64,000 nucleotides of DNA. Source: Lindgomyces ingoldianus (taxonomy: Eukaryota > Ascomycota > Dothideomycetes > Pleosporales > Lindgomycetaceae). Shown piece after piece: positions 10,762 through 21,837 of this stretch (the stretch's first letter is position 1; the number at the start of each line of letters is the position of its first letter). The stretch is from positions 562,395 to 626,394 of the forward strand of contig NW_022985179.1 in the NCBI RefSeq assembly GCF_010093535.1, in the 5' to 3' direction. The notes beneath the pieces are model-generated. The model was not told where the DNA came from, made no database searches, and saw only the letters and a program-made list of their open reading frames with translations. Position numbers and translations under genes: made by a program.

Positions 10762-12421
10762 TCATGAGCCTGTAATCATATCTGTCATCTCCTTAGTAGA
10801 TTTTCCAGCGCGTGAGCTCCGGATAATCTTCTGGATCATCTCCTCGACGGCATCCCAATCGCTAGTGTCGATGTTGTGGAGATCCGTCTTGAAATAGTTT
10901 GCGATTTCGTTGAGCTGTTGCCAGCTCCTCTGGTCATGGACAAAGGAAAGAGCTACACCGACGCGTCCAAATCGGCCAGTACGACCGATGCGGTGAAGAT
11001 AAGTCTCCGGATCCGCTTTACCGTGTGCATCCGTTGGAATATCCTAGATGAGATTAGCAAACTTAAAGGAGAGAATAAGCCAAAAGCAGTGGACATACGT
11101 AGTTAATGACCATGGTGACGGACTGGACGTCGATACCGCGTGCGAGCACGTTGGTCGTGATGAGCACCTTCGCCTCTCCGCTTCGGAATTGATCAATGAT
11201 TCGGTCACGTTCCAGCCCCTCCAGCGCACCACTCAATTGTGCAACTTTATGTCCTTCGTTTACCATACGTGCCTCGAGTTCTTGGGCTGTTGCGCGAGTC
11301 TAAGAGGTCAGTGCTGATCAATAATAAAGGAGGAACATTACATACTCGCACAAAGATGATGGAGGACGCCTGTGTCATCAACCCGTAGAATTTGAGGAGA
11401 GTTGAGTATTTGTCATTGTCCTTATCGATGTCGATATACAATTGCTTGATTCCTTCGATCGTAAGCTCTTCATGTGCAAGGGTCAAGACATTCGCGTTTG
11501 GAGCAAATCTCTCGGCGTAGTTGATAACATGTTGGGGAAAGGTTGCTGAGAACAGGACAGTCTGAATTTGTTTCGGTAGAAGTCTACATATGTTAGCGAG
11601 GTGAATCTATGTGGTAGAAGCCCACTCACTGCTTCACACGCGTACACTGATCTCCAAGACCTTGCTGGTCGAGCATGTTGTCTGCCTCATCGAGTACCAG
11701 AACCTTCATCGACCTGGCGTCAATGTACCGCCTCCGAAGCATGTCCATGACGGTCCCGGGCGTCCCGACGAGAACGTGCGCTTCATATTTCTGGTTCCTT
11801 TTGCTTGGATCTGGGATTGCAGCCATAGTGACTAGTCCGTTCATGAACTGGCCCATAGTCTCAATAACACCGAGGATCTGTCGCGCAAGCTCGCGGCTAG
11901 GCGCGAGAACCAAAGCTTGGGGAGATAGATTACTGATATCGACTCGAGAGAGTATGTTGAGCGAGAAAGCAGCCGTCTTTCCAGTTCCGGATTGCGATTG
12001 TGCGATCATATTCGTGGGTGGATTATAAAGAAGCAGCGGCAGTGCCTTCTCCTGAACCTTCGAGGGTCGGCGGAAGTTCATCTGGCGGATTCCTTTCAGA
12101 AGTTCCTCAGATCTGTTGGGGAGTTAGGCCAGCAACGCCAAAACACATCCTCTAATCATTGAGTAGTATGACCTACAGGTTGAGCTCTTCAAATGATTTA
12201 GCTGAGAATAGCGGATTGTTTGGGTCGGCCTGAAGGTCAGCCAGCTTGACCTCGACGATGGCCTCGCTCTCCTGCAACGCTGACCCTTTCTTTACTTCAG
12301 TGGCGCCATCCACTTGGGCTTCTGCAACTGAACCTTCTGGCACTGAAGCTCCCGGTACTGAAGCTTCCGGAACTGAAGTTTTCGAGACCGAAGCTCCTGG
12401 GACTGAAGCTTCTGCGGACAT
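10762..12421 (-). CDS. dbp5: DEAD-box RNA helicase Dbp5 (mRNA export)
   Basis: ATP-dependent RNA helicase that remodels mRNPs on the cytoplasmic side of the nuclear pore with Gle1 and inositol hexakisphosphate. Exons are 12177-12421, 11630-12112, 11346-11583, 11099-11299 and 10762-11043; introns are 12113-12176, 11584-11629, 11300-11345 and 11044-11098, giving 482 aa, the same length as the yeast protein. Motifs in order are the Q motif ([13 protein letters not shown]), motif I ([10 protein letters not shown]), PSRELARQ, the DEAD box in [14 protein letters not shown], the LARGIDV block and [10 protein letters not shown]. The segment [20 protein letters not shown] just before the helicase core is typical of Dbp5 and separates it from eIF4A. 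The first in-frame ATG is 12421; the frame stays open upstream to about 12590 with no ATG, so that part is treated as leader. The N-terminus carries short Ser-Val-Pro repeats. Confidence 0.93.
12300..12420 (-). repeat. In-frame degenerate pentapeptide repeat in the Dbp5 N-terminus
   Basis: The coding strand repeats a 15-base unit encoding variants of [10 protein letters not shown] about seven times in tandem ([20 protein letters not shown] and onward). The unit contains GAAGCTTCCGG-like sequence. It lies before the helicase core in the poorly conserved N-terminal tail, so it is probably a length-variable disordered linker. Confidence 0.7.
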
Positions 12422-13093
12422 GGCGGGTTTCTCTGCAGCGGTTCTCCAAGGATCTTTGTTGTTGATGCGGTGGGTGCTGCCGGAGGTGTTCTTCTGTGAA
12501 GGAGGAGCGGAGGTGGAGGTGGGAGCTTTATTGGTCGTGGGAAGAGAGAATGCGGCCCACACGGCTTGCTTAGACGACTAGTACACGACTTCGTGTTCTA
12601 GGGAGGGTATTTGGGAGGCGAAAGAACGGATAAGTGAAGTGAAGCAATTCTAAAGGCTGACGAGCTTCGGTTTTAGATGTGGCGCTGGTGGGGTACTTCA
12701 GGCGGAAGTCTGTGGCTGGTGCGCTAGGCTTCTTTAGGCAGCAGAGATCTTGACAGCGATTACAATGTTTTCTGCTGGGAATTCCGATTTTGTCAAGAGT
12801 GTCTAGGGATGCGTTGGCCTTGGAAAGATTATCGGTTGTAGTTGCCCGAAGCCTTGAGGAAATCAAAGGCCCAACGCGCGGCGGGAAGTCTTGGGCTCTG
12901 GCCTTGGCACATGCACCGCCGCCCGCTATTGCTGCCCTGTCATCAACCGGACCCCCACTCATTGGGCCATCCTTCACAGCCGACGCAGCCTCTCACTACC
13001 TCCATCCTCTCCAGCACTCTTTTGCCTCTGGGACATGTCTGCTGCGCTGATTGCACACATTCTAGTCCTCACTCCTCTACTGTACCTCGAAGA
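12422..13093. promoter_or_regulatory. Shared divergent upstream region of dbp5 and bzz1
   Basis: 672 bp lie between the two start codons. Open frames in the region (for example 12570-12977) overlap each other on both strands and carry no motif. The pyrimidine-rich stretch at about 12960-13090 probably belongs to the bzz1 leader. No defined operator was identified. Confidence 0.5.
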
Positions 13094-15615
13094 ATGGAGG
13101 TCGACATTGCTCCGCAGTTCGGAGCTGAATTGAAGGTACTCGCTCTGTGATCCTGTTCTCAGCGCGAAGCTCAACTGACGCGGGCAACCTGCTAGGATGA
13201 CTTCAAGAACGTGAATGCCTGGGTATGCTCCCCGCTCTCGCTGTGCGCTGCCCCAACCTTCATGCCACCTCTCCGATTCCGTTTCCGTGAGCCGGTATCC
13301 GCACCTCGCTGATTGGAGTTACTGCAGGTCTCCGGTGGTATAGCTTGGCTGGACGACATACAGCAATTCTACCGTGAAAGAAGCGCAATAGAAAAGGAAT
13401 ACTCTGCGAAGCTCAGTGCCCTGGCTAAGAAGTACTATGAGAAGAAGGCGAGAAAATCGAGTAGCATCAGCGTCGGTGACACCCCGACCGTCACCCCCGG
13501 CTCGCTAGAAAGCGCGTCTATGACCACGTGGGGTGTCCAGCTTAGTACCCTCGAATCTAGAGCCTCCGAGCATGAGCAATTTGCCGCGGCCCTCGTTTCC
13601 AACCTTGCCGACCCTTTGAAGAATCTCGCTGCGCGATACGAGGAACTGCGGAAATGCCATGCCGATTATGCTGGCAAGCTTGAGAAAGAGCGGGATGGCA
13701 CATATGCCGACTTGCGCAAAATGAAGGGCAAATATGACAGTGTTTGTCAGGAGGTAGAGAATCGCCGGAAGAAGATCGATGGCGCTTTCGACCATGGGAA
13801 GGGCAAAGCTCGAAACGCCTTCGAACAACAACAAGTAGAGATGCGCAACGTCAAGGTACACGCTTGGCCCGCTCTTGAGGTTGCAGTACTTACCCTTTTT
13901 AGAACACGTACATCATCGCCATCAACGTGACGAATAAGCAGAAGGAGATGTATTATCATGAATACGTTCCCGAGCTTCTTGATGTAAGACACTGTCACGC
14001 GAAGCAGACCACCTTCGCTCTAATGAGAGTCTACAGAGTCTACAGGACCTTTCCGAAACCAGAGTAACCAAGCTGAACTCAATATGGTCTTTGGCTGCGC
14101 AACTAGAGACGCAAACACTATCGCGAAGCAACGAATATCTCAAGCATCTCTCGGCAGAGATACCTCGAAATAACCCGCTGCTCGACTCCATGATGTTTGT
14201 TAGACATAACGCTGGTCCCTGGCAAGAACCTGCCAACTTCCAATTTGAGCCAAGTCCTGTTTGGCTAGACGATGGGAGCATTGCCACAGATGATTCAGCT
14301 GCTGTATTTCTTCGCAACGTTCTCACCAAGACCAAATCGTCCCTGGGGGACCATCGACGGGAGCTCGACAAAAAACGAAAAGAAGTCGAGAATGCGCGAA
14401 AGGTGCGGCAGAATATTCGCGAAGGGAAAGATAAAAGGGATGAAGTTGAAGTCGTGCGCGCTATCTTTGCGCTTCAGGAGAGCATGCATGAGATTGAGCG
14501 GCAGAAAGTTAGCGCAGAGACGGAGGTATCCACCATCACGTCAGTTGTTGGCGATCTCAGTATCGGCGCAAGAAACCACAATTTTAAGTCGCAAACCTTC
14601 AAGATACCCACTAACTGCGACTTGTGCGGCGACCGAATATGGGGCTTGTCTGCGAAAGGGTTCGATTGTCGAGATTGTGGCTATACCTGCCATAGCAAGT
14701 GCGAATTGAAGGTTCCTGCGGACTGTCCTGGAGAGCAGAGCAAGGAAGAAAAGAGGAAACTCAAAGAAGAACGGCAAAGGTCAACACATACTGTTACCTC
14801 AACAAACGGCACGCCATCAAACTCGCAATCGGAATTGCCTCGTATCAGTCGAAGTGACACGGTGAACTCGATGAACACTCTCAGCTCAGGCTATTCAGCA
14901 ACAGCTCATCGATCGATATCTGGAGGGATGTCACCGACGACAGAAGATCCCCCCGAAAAGAAAATGGCTCCTCCTCCAGTCTTAGGTGCACGCAGGAATC
15001 GGATAGTTGCACCACCACCGGCACAGTATATCAAGGATGACGGTGGTGATCTCCCAAGTTTAGGTGGATCATCTAAAGCAACCGAGCAAAAGGGTAAAAT
15101 GCTCTACCATTACCAGCAAAACGGTGATGGGGAAATCACTGTTCCTGACGGGAGAGAGGTTGCGATCCTTGAGGCTGATGGTCAGTGCTCTTTCTTGTCA
15201 CACTATCTCGAAACGTAGCTCACTATATTTAGATGGATCCGGATGGATAAAAGTCCGCGCAGGTGCCAAAGAAGGCCTCGTTCCGGCTGCGTACGTTGAA
15301 GTCTTGCCCTTGACACCGCCCTCGTCCAACCGTCCGGATTCAACTTACTCCGCATCATCTGCGTCGTTAAGTGGCAGTGTCACCGCTACGGCAGGGAAGA
15401 AGAAGGGTCCTGCCGTAGCGCCAAAACGTGGAGCGAAGAAACTCAAATACGTAGAAGCTATGTACGACTACACCGCTCAAAGCGATGCAGAACACAACAT
15501 GTCGGAGGGCGAGCGATTCGTGTTGATCAATATGGAGGCCGGTGACGGGTGGGCGGATGTGGAGAAAGATGGCTTGGTACGGAGTGTGCCCGCAAACTAT
15601 ATCCAACAGGTGTAA
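13094..15615 (+). CDS. bzz1: Bzz1-type F-BAR, C1 and double-SH3 protein
   Basis: Cortical actin adaptor: F-BAR proteins of this type bind curved membrane at endocytic patches and recruit WASP and Arp2/3 activators. Exons are 13094-13135, 13196-13222, 13328-13855, 13903-13983, 14046-15180 and 15233-15615 (731 aa). Exon 2 is only 27 bases (DDFKNVNAW) and both its borders are needed to keep the F-BAR frame. Domains in order: F-BAR at about residues 5-260 (WLDDIQQFYRERSAIEKEY is the FCH start), a coiled coil near 310-390 rich in Lys, Arg and Glu, a C1 zinc domain at about 403-452 with the CDLCGDRIW and CRDCGYTCHSKC ligands, then SH3 domains at about 575-640 and 676-731, each with an ALYDY-like start (MLYHYQQNGDGE, AMYDYTAQSD). 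A proline-rich linker lies between C1 and the first SH3. The last intron (15181-15232) splits the first SH3. Confidence 0.93.
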
Positions 15616-16298
15616 GGCGTGTGAGCCTGGCGCGTGGGTCTTGCGTTCTGTGTAAGTGTTCTGGAAGACGATGGTTTCAAAAATAAGTCTGGGTCTGGCG
15701 TATTGCATAAAGTGTGTTGTTTATTTGGTATGATTTTGCTTTGAAAAGAATTGGAAGAGCGCATCGTGTGTGTGGAGCGCTTCACAGGTCGCTTCTTTTG
15801 CTTTACGGGTTCCACGCTCAAGAGATCATTACATTACTATTTATGAACGGTAGGACTTTCAGAATTACCACTCATTGCCAGTGGGAGAGGCAATAGCGTA
15901 GAAAGAACTTGCGCCACTGCTTGTGCTCAAACCTCCTCTTTAATATGTTGGTGTAATTCTCCGCGTTAAGGTGTCGTCGGCACAAGCTCCTCCACGATCC
16001 TTATCACCTGCCTATCTTCGCTTAGTCGGGAGGGTAGTTGCTGAGTGGAGGGGTTTCGCGCTCGGCAGCTTTGCCTGTCGTGTCCTGATAAGTTATCATG
16101 CATGCCTGTTGATGAGTTTTGGGGTGGAAGCGTGCCGTTAAATATATGCCGTCAAGACCATCTCTCTTCCAGTGCTCTTCCCTCTTTACACTCACCTTGC
16201 ATAAACTCTACTTCTTTCCATCGGCGTGCCCTAGCTATTCGCTCGGTTCGACACAGTTCCACTTTCCACGATCCGCATCTTTAAGATTGTGAGACCTC
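15616..16298. other. Intergenic region between bzz1 and the transporter gene
   Basis: Both neighbours read rightward, so this contains the bzz1 3' untranslated region and the transporter promoter. The last 120 bp are pyrimidine-rich. No gene is supported; the frames at 15714-15896 and 16045-16284 have no recognisable feature. Confidence 0.5.
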
Positions 16299-17830
16299 AT
16301 GGCAGGCAAGTACGAAAGCGAGAGCAAGCTGGATGGGACTGCTTCGTCTGGTGAAGATGGTCCCGGGACTTACCATGAGACGTATCATGATGTCGATGTA
16401 TTTGGACGGGAGGAGGGCCATCAGGCAAGTTCGATTTGCCTTTTCCGTCCTAATCATCGCTTGACAACATACAACAAACTCTCTCGACTCTGATCAGCCG
16501 CGCCAAGTACCCATAAACGAATGAATCTCATGGGTCATAGATCGTGTACAAAACGCTCTCCTGGAAGCTCGTCGCTGTTCTTATGATCGCCGAAATTGTC
16601 TCCAATGGAATGCTCTCTCTTCCCTCCTCGCTGGCCGTTGTGGGGATCGTTCCTGGCCTTCTTCTCATCATCTTCCTAGGTGTTTTTGCAACCTACACTT
16701 CATACTTGTTAGTTCAATTCAAGCTGCGTCACCCCGAAGTCCATAGCATGGGAGATGCAGGCTTCATTCTCTTCGGCCCATTTGGAAGGGAACTACTTGC
16801 TTTTGGAACGATCGTATTTGCGATTTTCGCGACGGGAGGTCAGTTGCTCGCAGGGCAAATAGCACTTGCTTCACTTAGTAGCAATAAGCTCTGCCTGATG
16901 CTTTACACCGGAATTTTCGCAATCCCGACGCTCATCTGCAGTTTCCCACGGACGCTCGACCGGCTGTCGTGGATCAGTGTGCCCTCTGTTCTGTCTATAC
17001 TCATTGCTGGTATAATTGGTATGGTAGGCGCTGGCCTCTATCCCACGCCTGAGCGCCATCTGAGCGCAGCGCGGAGTTCTTCGTTCTATGAAGCCTTTTT
17101 CAGTATAACGAACCCAGTCTTCGCATACGCAGGTAACAAGCAATTGTGATGGTCTTGTCTAGAACCTTCTAACTCATACTCAGGCCACTTTTTGTTCTTT
17201 ATCTTAATCTCGGAGATGAAGAGACCTCAAGATGCCATGAAAGCCGCATACGTGCTGCAAGGCTTTGCCACAACTTTCTACGCAGTCTTTGCAGTTGTGA
17301 TGTACGTGTATCTTGGTCCAATGGTCGCTAGTCCGGCATTCAGTAGCCTGGAAACAAAGTGGGCGAAAGCTGCTTATGGGATTGCAATCCCAAATTTCCT
17401 CATTGCTGGAAGCCTGTACTCTCATACAGCATCAAAGCTCATATTCATCCGTCTCTTCCGTTGTTCTCGCCACCTCTACTCTCACACCTTTACCGGCTGG
17501 TCGACTTGGACCTTTCTTATTATTCTCATGAACTCCCTTGCTTTCGTCCTGGCAGTTGCGGTCCCAATCTTTAGCTACCTCATCGGCATTGCGGCATCCT
17601 TATTCGCGAGTTGGTATACGTACGGCATCGCGGGCGCCTTCTGGCTGCATGACTCTTACCATGATGAGGAGGGGATTCGGACGTGGAAGAGGAAGTGGCC
17701 ACAAGCTTGTTTGGCAGCGGCTACTTTCATGGTTGGGGGTTTCATATGCGTAGCCGGAACGTATGTGACGGTTCGAGGAATTGTGATTGCTTATAGGGAT
17801 GGGACTGTAGGAAGTCCGTTTGCTTGCTAA
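16299..17830 (+). CDS. AAAP-family amino-acid transporter
   Basis: Proton-coupled amino-acid permease of the transmembrane amino-acid transporter family (Aa_trans), close to fungal neutral amino-acid transport proteins of the Neurospora MTR type. Exons 16299-16424, 16541-17132 and 17184-17830 give 454 aa. The acidic hydrophilic N-terminus (about 45 residues) precedes roughly eleven hydrophobic segments. The first one contains AEIVSNGMLSLPSSLAVVGI, the family's signature first helix. SEMKRPQDAMKAA in the middle is also typical. The first intron (16425-16540) begins GCAAGT, a GC-AG intron: no GT donor nearby keeps the frame. The short C-terminus ends in a Cys. Plasma-membrane location and neutral substrates are inferences from relatives. 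Confidence 0.9.
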
Positions 17831-20435
17831 GAGCTCAAAAGAGCAGATGAGATGACTTAAAATGAGCACCGAACTAGAGGAGAACGAGAGGAGAGAGTTT
17901 CTGCGAAAGATAATAAAGAATTTGTTCAGATCAAAGATTAATATTCTCTTAGCCTCCGCCCTCATTCTAACCCGGCAGTCAACTAAATCCCATAAATCCT
18001 CGAAACTTTCTAGCCTAGCCCATGTTTTCCCTCTCAATGCATGCTCATGTGAATAGTAATAACTTAAGTACAACGCACGAGCTGGCATGCTCTGACGGCG
18101 TACACACCGGTGAGGCGAATGTCGTACATGTCGCATTTCGATAGCGCCGTTCGATGGCTTGGCCGCTCCATAGGCTAGTCTCTTGCCGGCTTCTTAAAGT
18201 GAGGTCCGGTTATAGAATTCGGGTGGAGGCCAAGCGAGGCGCTGGAGGAAGGGCGTTTGCTACGGCTACGAAGAGGTACTATAATTAATGCTACAGTAGC
18301 GTTGAGTGCTATACTGGGCAAATTAAATGAACAAAAACTGAAGGATGTCAGGAAGGAGCGTGCTTATCGAAGTTGTACCGATGACGAGGCATAACCATTC
18401 GTAACAGAGGCTCCAAAGCTAGTGGCAGACAATCAACCAACTCCTCATTCTTTGCTGTTCAGTACCTTTCCACCTCATCTCGACATGAGTTCTCTCCATT
18501 ATTTCCATGCGCATCGTCATCTCCGCTTCCTCAACGCCTGTCCAATTCGTCATTTGGAGATTTGTTTGAATAAACGGTGTAAAGGGCCACGAAAACCTAG
18601 AAGCTCCCATTCTACAAGTCATCAATACCTCTCTCACAGACTCGGTAGCTTAAAGCATTAGATCCATGACAACGCTGCTGCCGCGATCGCTTATCAATCT
18701 TGATTGGCTCTTACCGCAAAACAATTGTTTCGCAAAGGAAATTAAGATGGCGTGGACGTCAGGTAAGCATTATATCCTTCCTTCCAGCAATCGAGGCTGA
18801 GAAAGTCACTTTGTACTCGAGAAGTCGTAGCACAACGTATTAAAAGCGCCCAAATGAGGCTAGCATGTGGACGTGCCATCCCTGCATTTCAGCGTCGCCC
18901 ATTGCCACGGCCAGATGCGGGAATTTTGGCGAAAGATCCATGGACAGATCATGGGCGCTTCGGTCTTGGACACGTTTCCAACCTCACTTTGTTTCCACGA
19001 CTGCCGAGTGACCTCGATTCAATTTCCACTGCGACCCAACGTTACGCCTACTACGTCGGCTCTTCCTAAATGTAATAAAGGAGTGATGCCAATTTGCTGC
19101 TGTTAATGCACTTCTTGGCCTTGGCACTTCCGTGATGAGTCCCTGCCAGAGCCAGCACGACATCAGTGATGGTTTAGCAGAGGCAATAATCAAAGCGTAC
19201 GTGGAAGTAGACGTGAGCATCATACTAACTGTGTAGATAGAGGCTCTGCTATTCCAAGGAGACTCACATTCCAGCAGTCGCAAGCCGAGGCAGTGGAATG
19301 ACAGGCCTGATGGAAACCATTACAACGACTAGGTAATGCAGGGCAAGCTCCATATCAAGGTGAGTTATGGCCAGGTACATCCGTACCTCCTGAGGTCCGC
19401 CCAGCGATCGAGAGCGTCAAAAAGGAGCTGGTTGGCTTCCATGCGATAATTGACACTCGTCGAAATATTTCGTGAGAAATCGACTCAGAACTCTAAAATG
19501 TAGTTGGATTGCTTCTCTGCAACGCTGGAGTGGCCGCGCCTCAGTGCAAGACTATCCCCTCGTCCACGCCATCCGCCAGTGGGACTTGCTGGGAACACAC
19601 AGGTGCTACAGAAGTTACGAATCAAAAGCGCTGGACTATGGACTCAGAGGACCATATTGCAGGCCCATTGCAACTGTGATACAAGCCTATTGCTTGGATA
19701 AATCGAGCACTTCCCCAAACTCTCAGGGCTCTCCCTTTTCGCCTGGCATGGGAATGACCGCTCTTTCTATTCAACTATTATTCATCTCTCACTTTCGTTT
19801 TCTCTACTTTGCTGTCGCCGGGTCGTGTTCGCAAAGTGACACTCGTTCAATTTCCCATCTCCCCGAAACAACCCTTAGTCAAGACACCGAACGCTGTAAG
19901 AAGCAAGCGTACATACCAATTTGCTGCAAATTCGTCGTCCTTCGTTGTTCCCTCGTCGACGGAGCAAACGGAAAGCGCGCTAGCAGGGGTCACCTGTCGT
20001 CTCTTTTCACCACGCCTACCGCCTTGAGCGCAAACAAAAACCAGCCTGCCCGCTTCATCTCTGCTTCTCTTCCTCGCGCGACTCAAACATTGGCACTGGC
20101 AAGTCAGACTCAGGTCTTGAGCCACGCCTCGCATTCTCTTCGCCCACACACCCGGAGCTTCTTGCTCTCATTCATTCCTTTTAGCAGCTTCAACTCTGTT
20201 CGTTTCCTACTCTACACGCTCGTTCCACGCTCGAAAACAACGAAAATTTGTTGTCACGACCAGCACGCGCCTGCGACAAGAGACAGTCTCCAGTGTCACG
20301 GCCGCTCAACAACCTAAATACCAGACAGTACGTACCGCCCTCGCGGTCAGACATCACTGCTGACTGTGGAACCACACAGCAAAGGCGATCACTTAACGAC
20401 GCTTCCAGGTGGAGCAATTGCGGCAAACTCTCATC
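17831..20435. other. 2.6-kb stretch without a supported protein gene
   Basis: No family is recognisable on either strand. The longest frame, 19472-20317 (+), encodes a Ser, Arg and Pro rich sequence with no domain and ends just before the SUN gene, so it is more likely long upstream or leader sequence. Positions 19720-20230 are pyrimidine-rich on the plus strand, like fungal 5' leaders. A possible leader intron runs from GTACGT at about 20328 to an AG near 20380. SUN genes in fungi often have long promoters, which fits this spacing. Confidence 0.5.
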
Positions 20436-21837
20436 ATGAAGTTTGCAGTGATTGTTGCCGTCATCGCTGCTCTGGCCGCAGCGCAACCACACGGTCATAG
20501 CCACCGTCATGGTAGTCGCAGCTTGTCCAAGCGCTCCTTAGTTAAGGCCGCGGTCTATGCCCCAGGTCCAGTTGAGACGGTCATTGTCTATGAGTTAGAT
20601 GGCCATAAGATCTCCGAGCAAGAAGTCCGCCAGGGTATTGCGAATGGCACTCTAGTCTGGGGCGATGACGGCAATCTCTCCTCATCCGCAGTCGCGACTG
20701 CTACGCTCACATCTACTCCGATTGTAGAGGCGACCTCAGCCGCGAAGCCGACCGCAACTTCAACTGTGCAAGATCATTCTTCTGCCCCGGCTGCTCCTGT
20801 GCCTTCCAAAAGCCCTCAGTCTCAACCAGCCTCTGCCAACAATAATGGTGACTGCCCAGATTGTGACAAGGAGTTTCCGAACGGACATCTGCCTTGCAAT
20901 CGATTCCCTTCTGGCTATGGCGCTCTGCCACTTGATCACCTGGGCCTCGCCGGCTGGGCTGGCGTTCAGAACCCGGGTTTCTCTGGCGCCGACGGCTTCG
21001 GTAAAATTGAGACGGCTCCAATTGGTACCTGCAAAGACGGCTCTTGTTGCAAACCCGGGACCTATTGCTCCTATGGTTGTTCCGCAAACTATCTTAAGGC
21101 TTCTTGGCCAAAGCTCCAAGGAACTACCAAGGAATCTGTTGGCGGCCTCTATTGCAACAACGATGGGATGCTTGAAATGGCAGATGGCTCGATCGCAAAG
21201 ACCCTCTGCGTTAAGGGAACCGATAAAGTCACTGTAAAGATTCGGAACAAGCTCAACAAGCCTGTATCCATCTGTCGCACCGATTATCCAGGCAAGTTAA
21301 TCACTAGTCCATAACGGATCTCTTACTAATTTACAGCAGGCACCGAGGGCGAAACGATTCCTCTGACTGTCGGCCCAGGCGAGGAAGCTGTAGTGGCCAC
21401 CCCTGATGAGAGCAAGTACTATCATCACTTTGGCAAGGAAACTTCAGCTCAGTATTATATCAACCCTGCAGGTGTCTCGGAGAAAGATGCATGCTGGTGG
21501 ACTGATGGGTCGAAGCCCCAGGGCAACTGGGCGCCTGTCAACCTTGGTGCTGGATATGGCGGGGACGGTGGCCACTATGCCTACATTTCCTTGCAGCCAA
21601 ACCGACCGACGACAAATGCTGAGCTCGACTACACCGTCGAACTGATCGCCGATGATATGGACGGAAAGTGCAAATACGCTAATGGCCAATACTGGACTGG
21701 CGAGGGTTATAAAGACAGCGTTGATGGAGGGTGCACCGTAAGTACAAATATATTTGCTGATTACGATGCGCTGACTCAAGCATCCGTAGAACTGTCTCAG
21801 ATCTGGCACCCTCTATGTTGAGCTTCGCGACAATTAG
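20436..21837 (+). CDS. SUN-family secreted cell-wall protein (GH132)
   Basis: Secreted wall or septum remodelling protein of the Sim1/Uth1/Nca3/Sun4 group, active on beta-1,3-glucan. Exons 20436-21291, 21337-21737 and 21790-21837 give 434 aa. A signal peptide covers residues 1-19 (MKFAVIVAVIAALAAAQP), followed by a His-rich patch and a Lys-Arg site near residue 33 that suits Kex2 processing. A Ser, Thr, Pro and Ala linker lies at about 88-135, and the SUN domain runs to the C-terminus with the Cys block CKDGSCCKPGTYCSYGC near 205. Intron 1 (21292-21336) starts GCAAGT, a second GC-AG intron in the window. Intron 2 (21738-21789) has its stop-containing alternative in the read-through frame; splicing restores SGTLYVELRDN, close to the usual SGT-x-YV ending. 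The last exon is 48 bases. Confidence 0.92.

Noticed and set aside
12422..12562. Upstream extension of Dbp5 beginning with a GTG codon
   Set aside because: No ATG occurs in that stretch of the frame; the ATG at 12421 gives exactly the family length.
19472..20317. 281-codon plus-strand frame
   Set aside because: No domain, unusual Ser/Arg/Pro composition, lies in a pyrimidine-rich leader-like zone directly before the SUN gene; better explained as non-coding.
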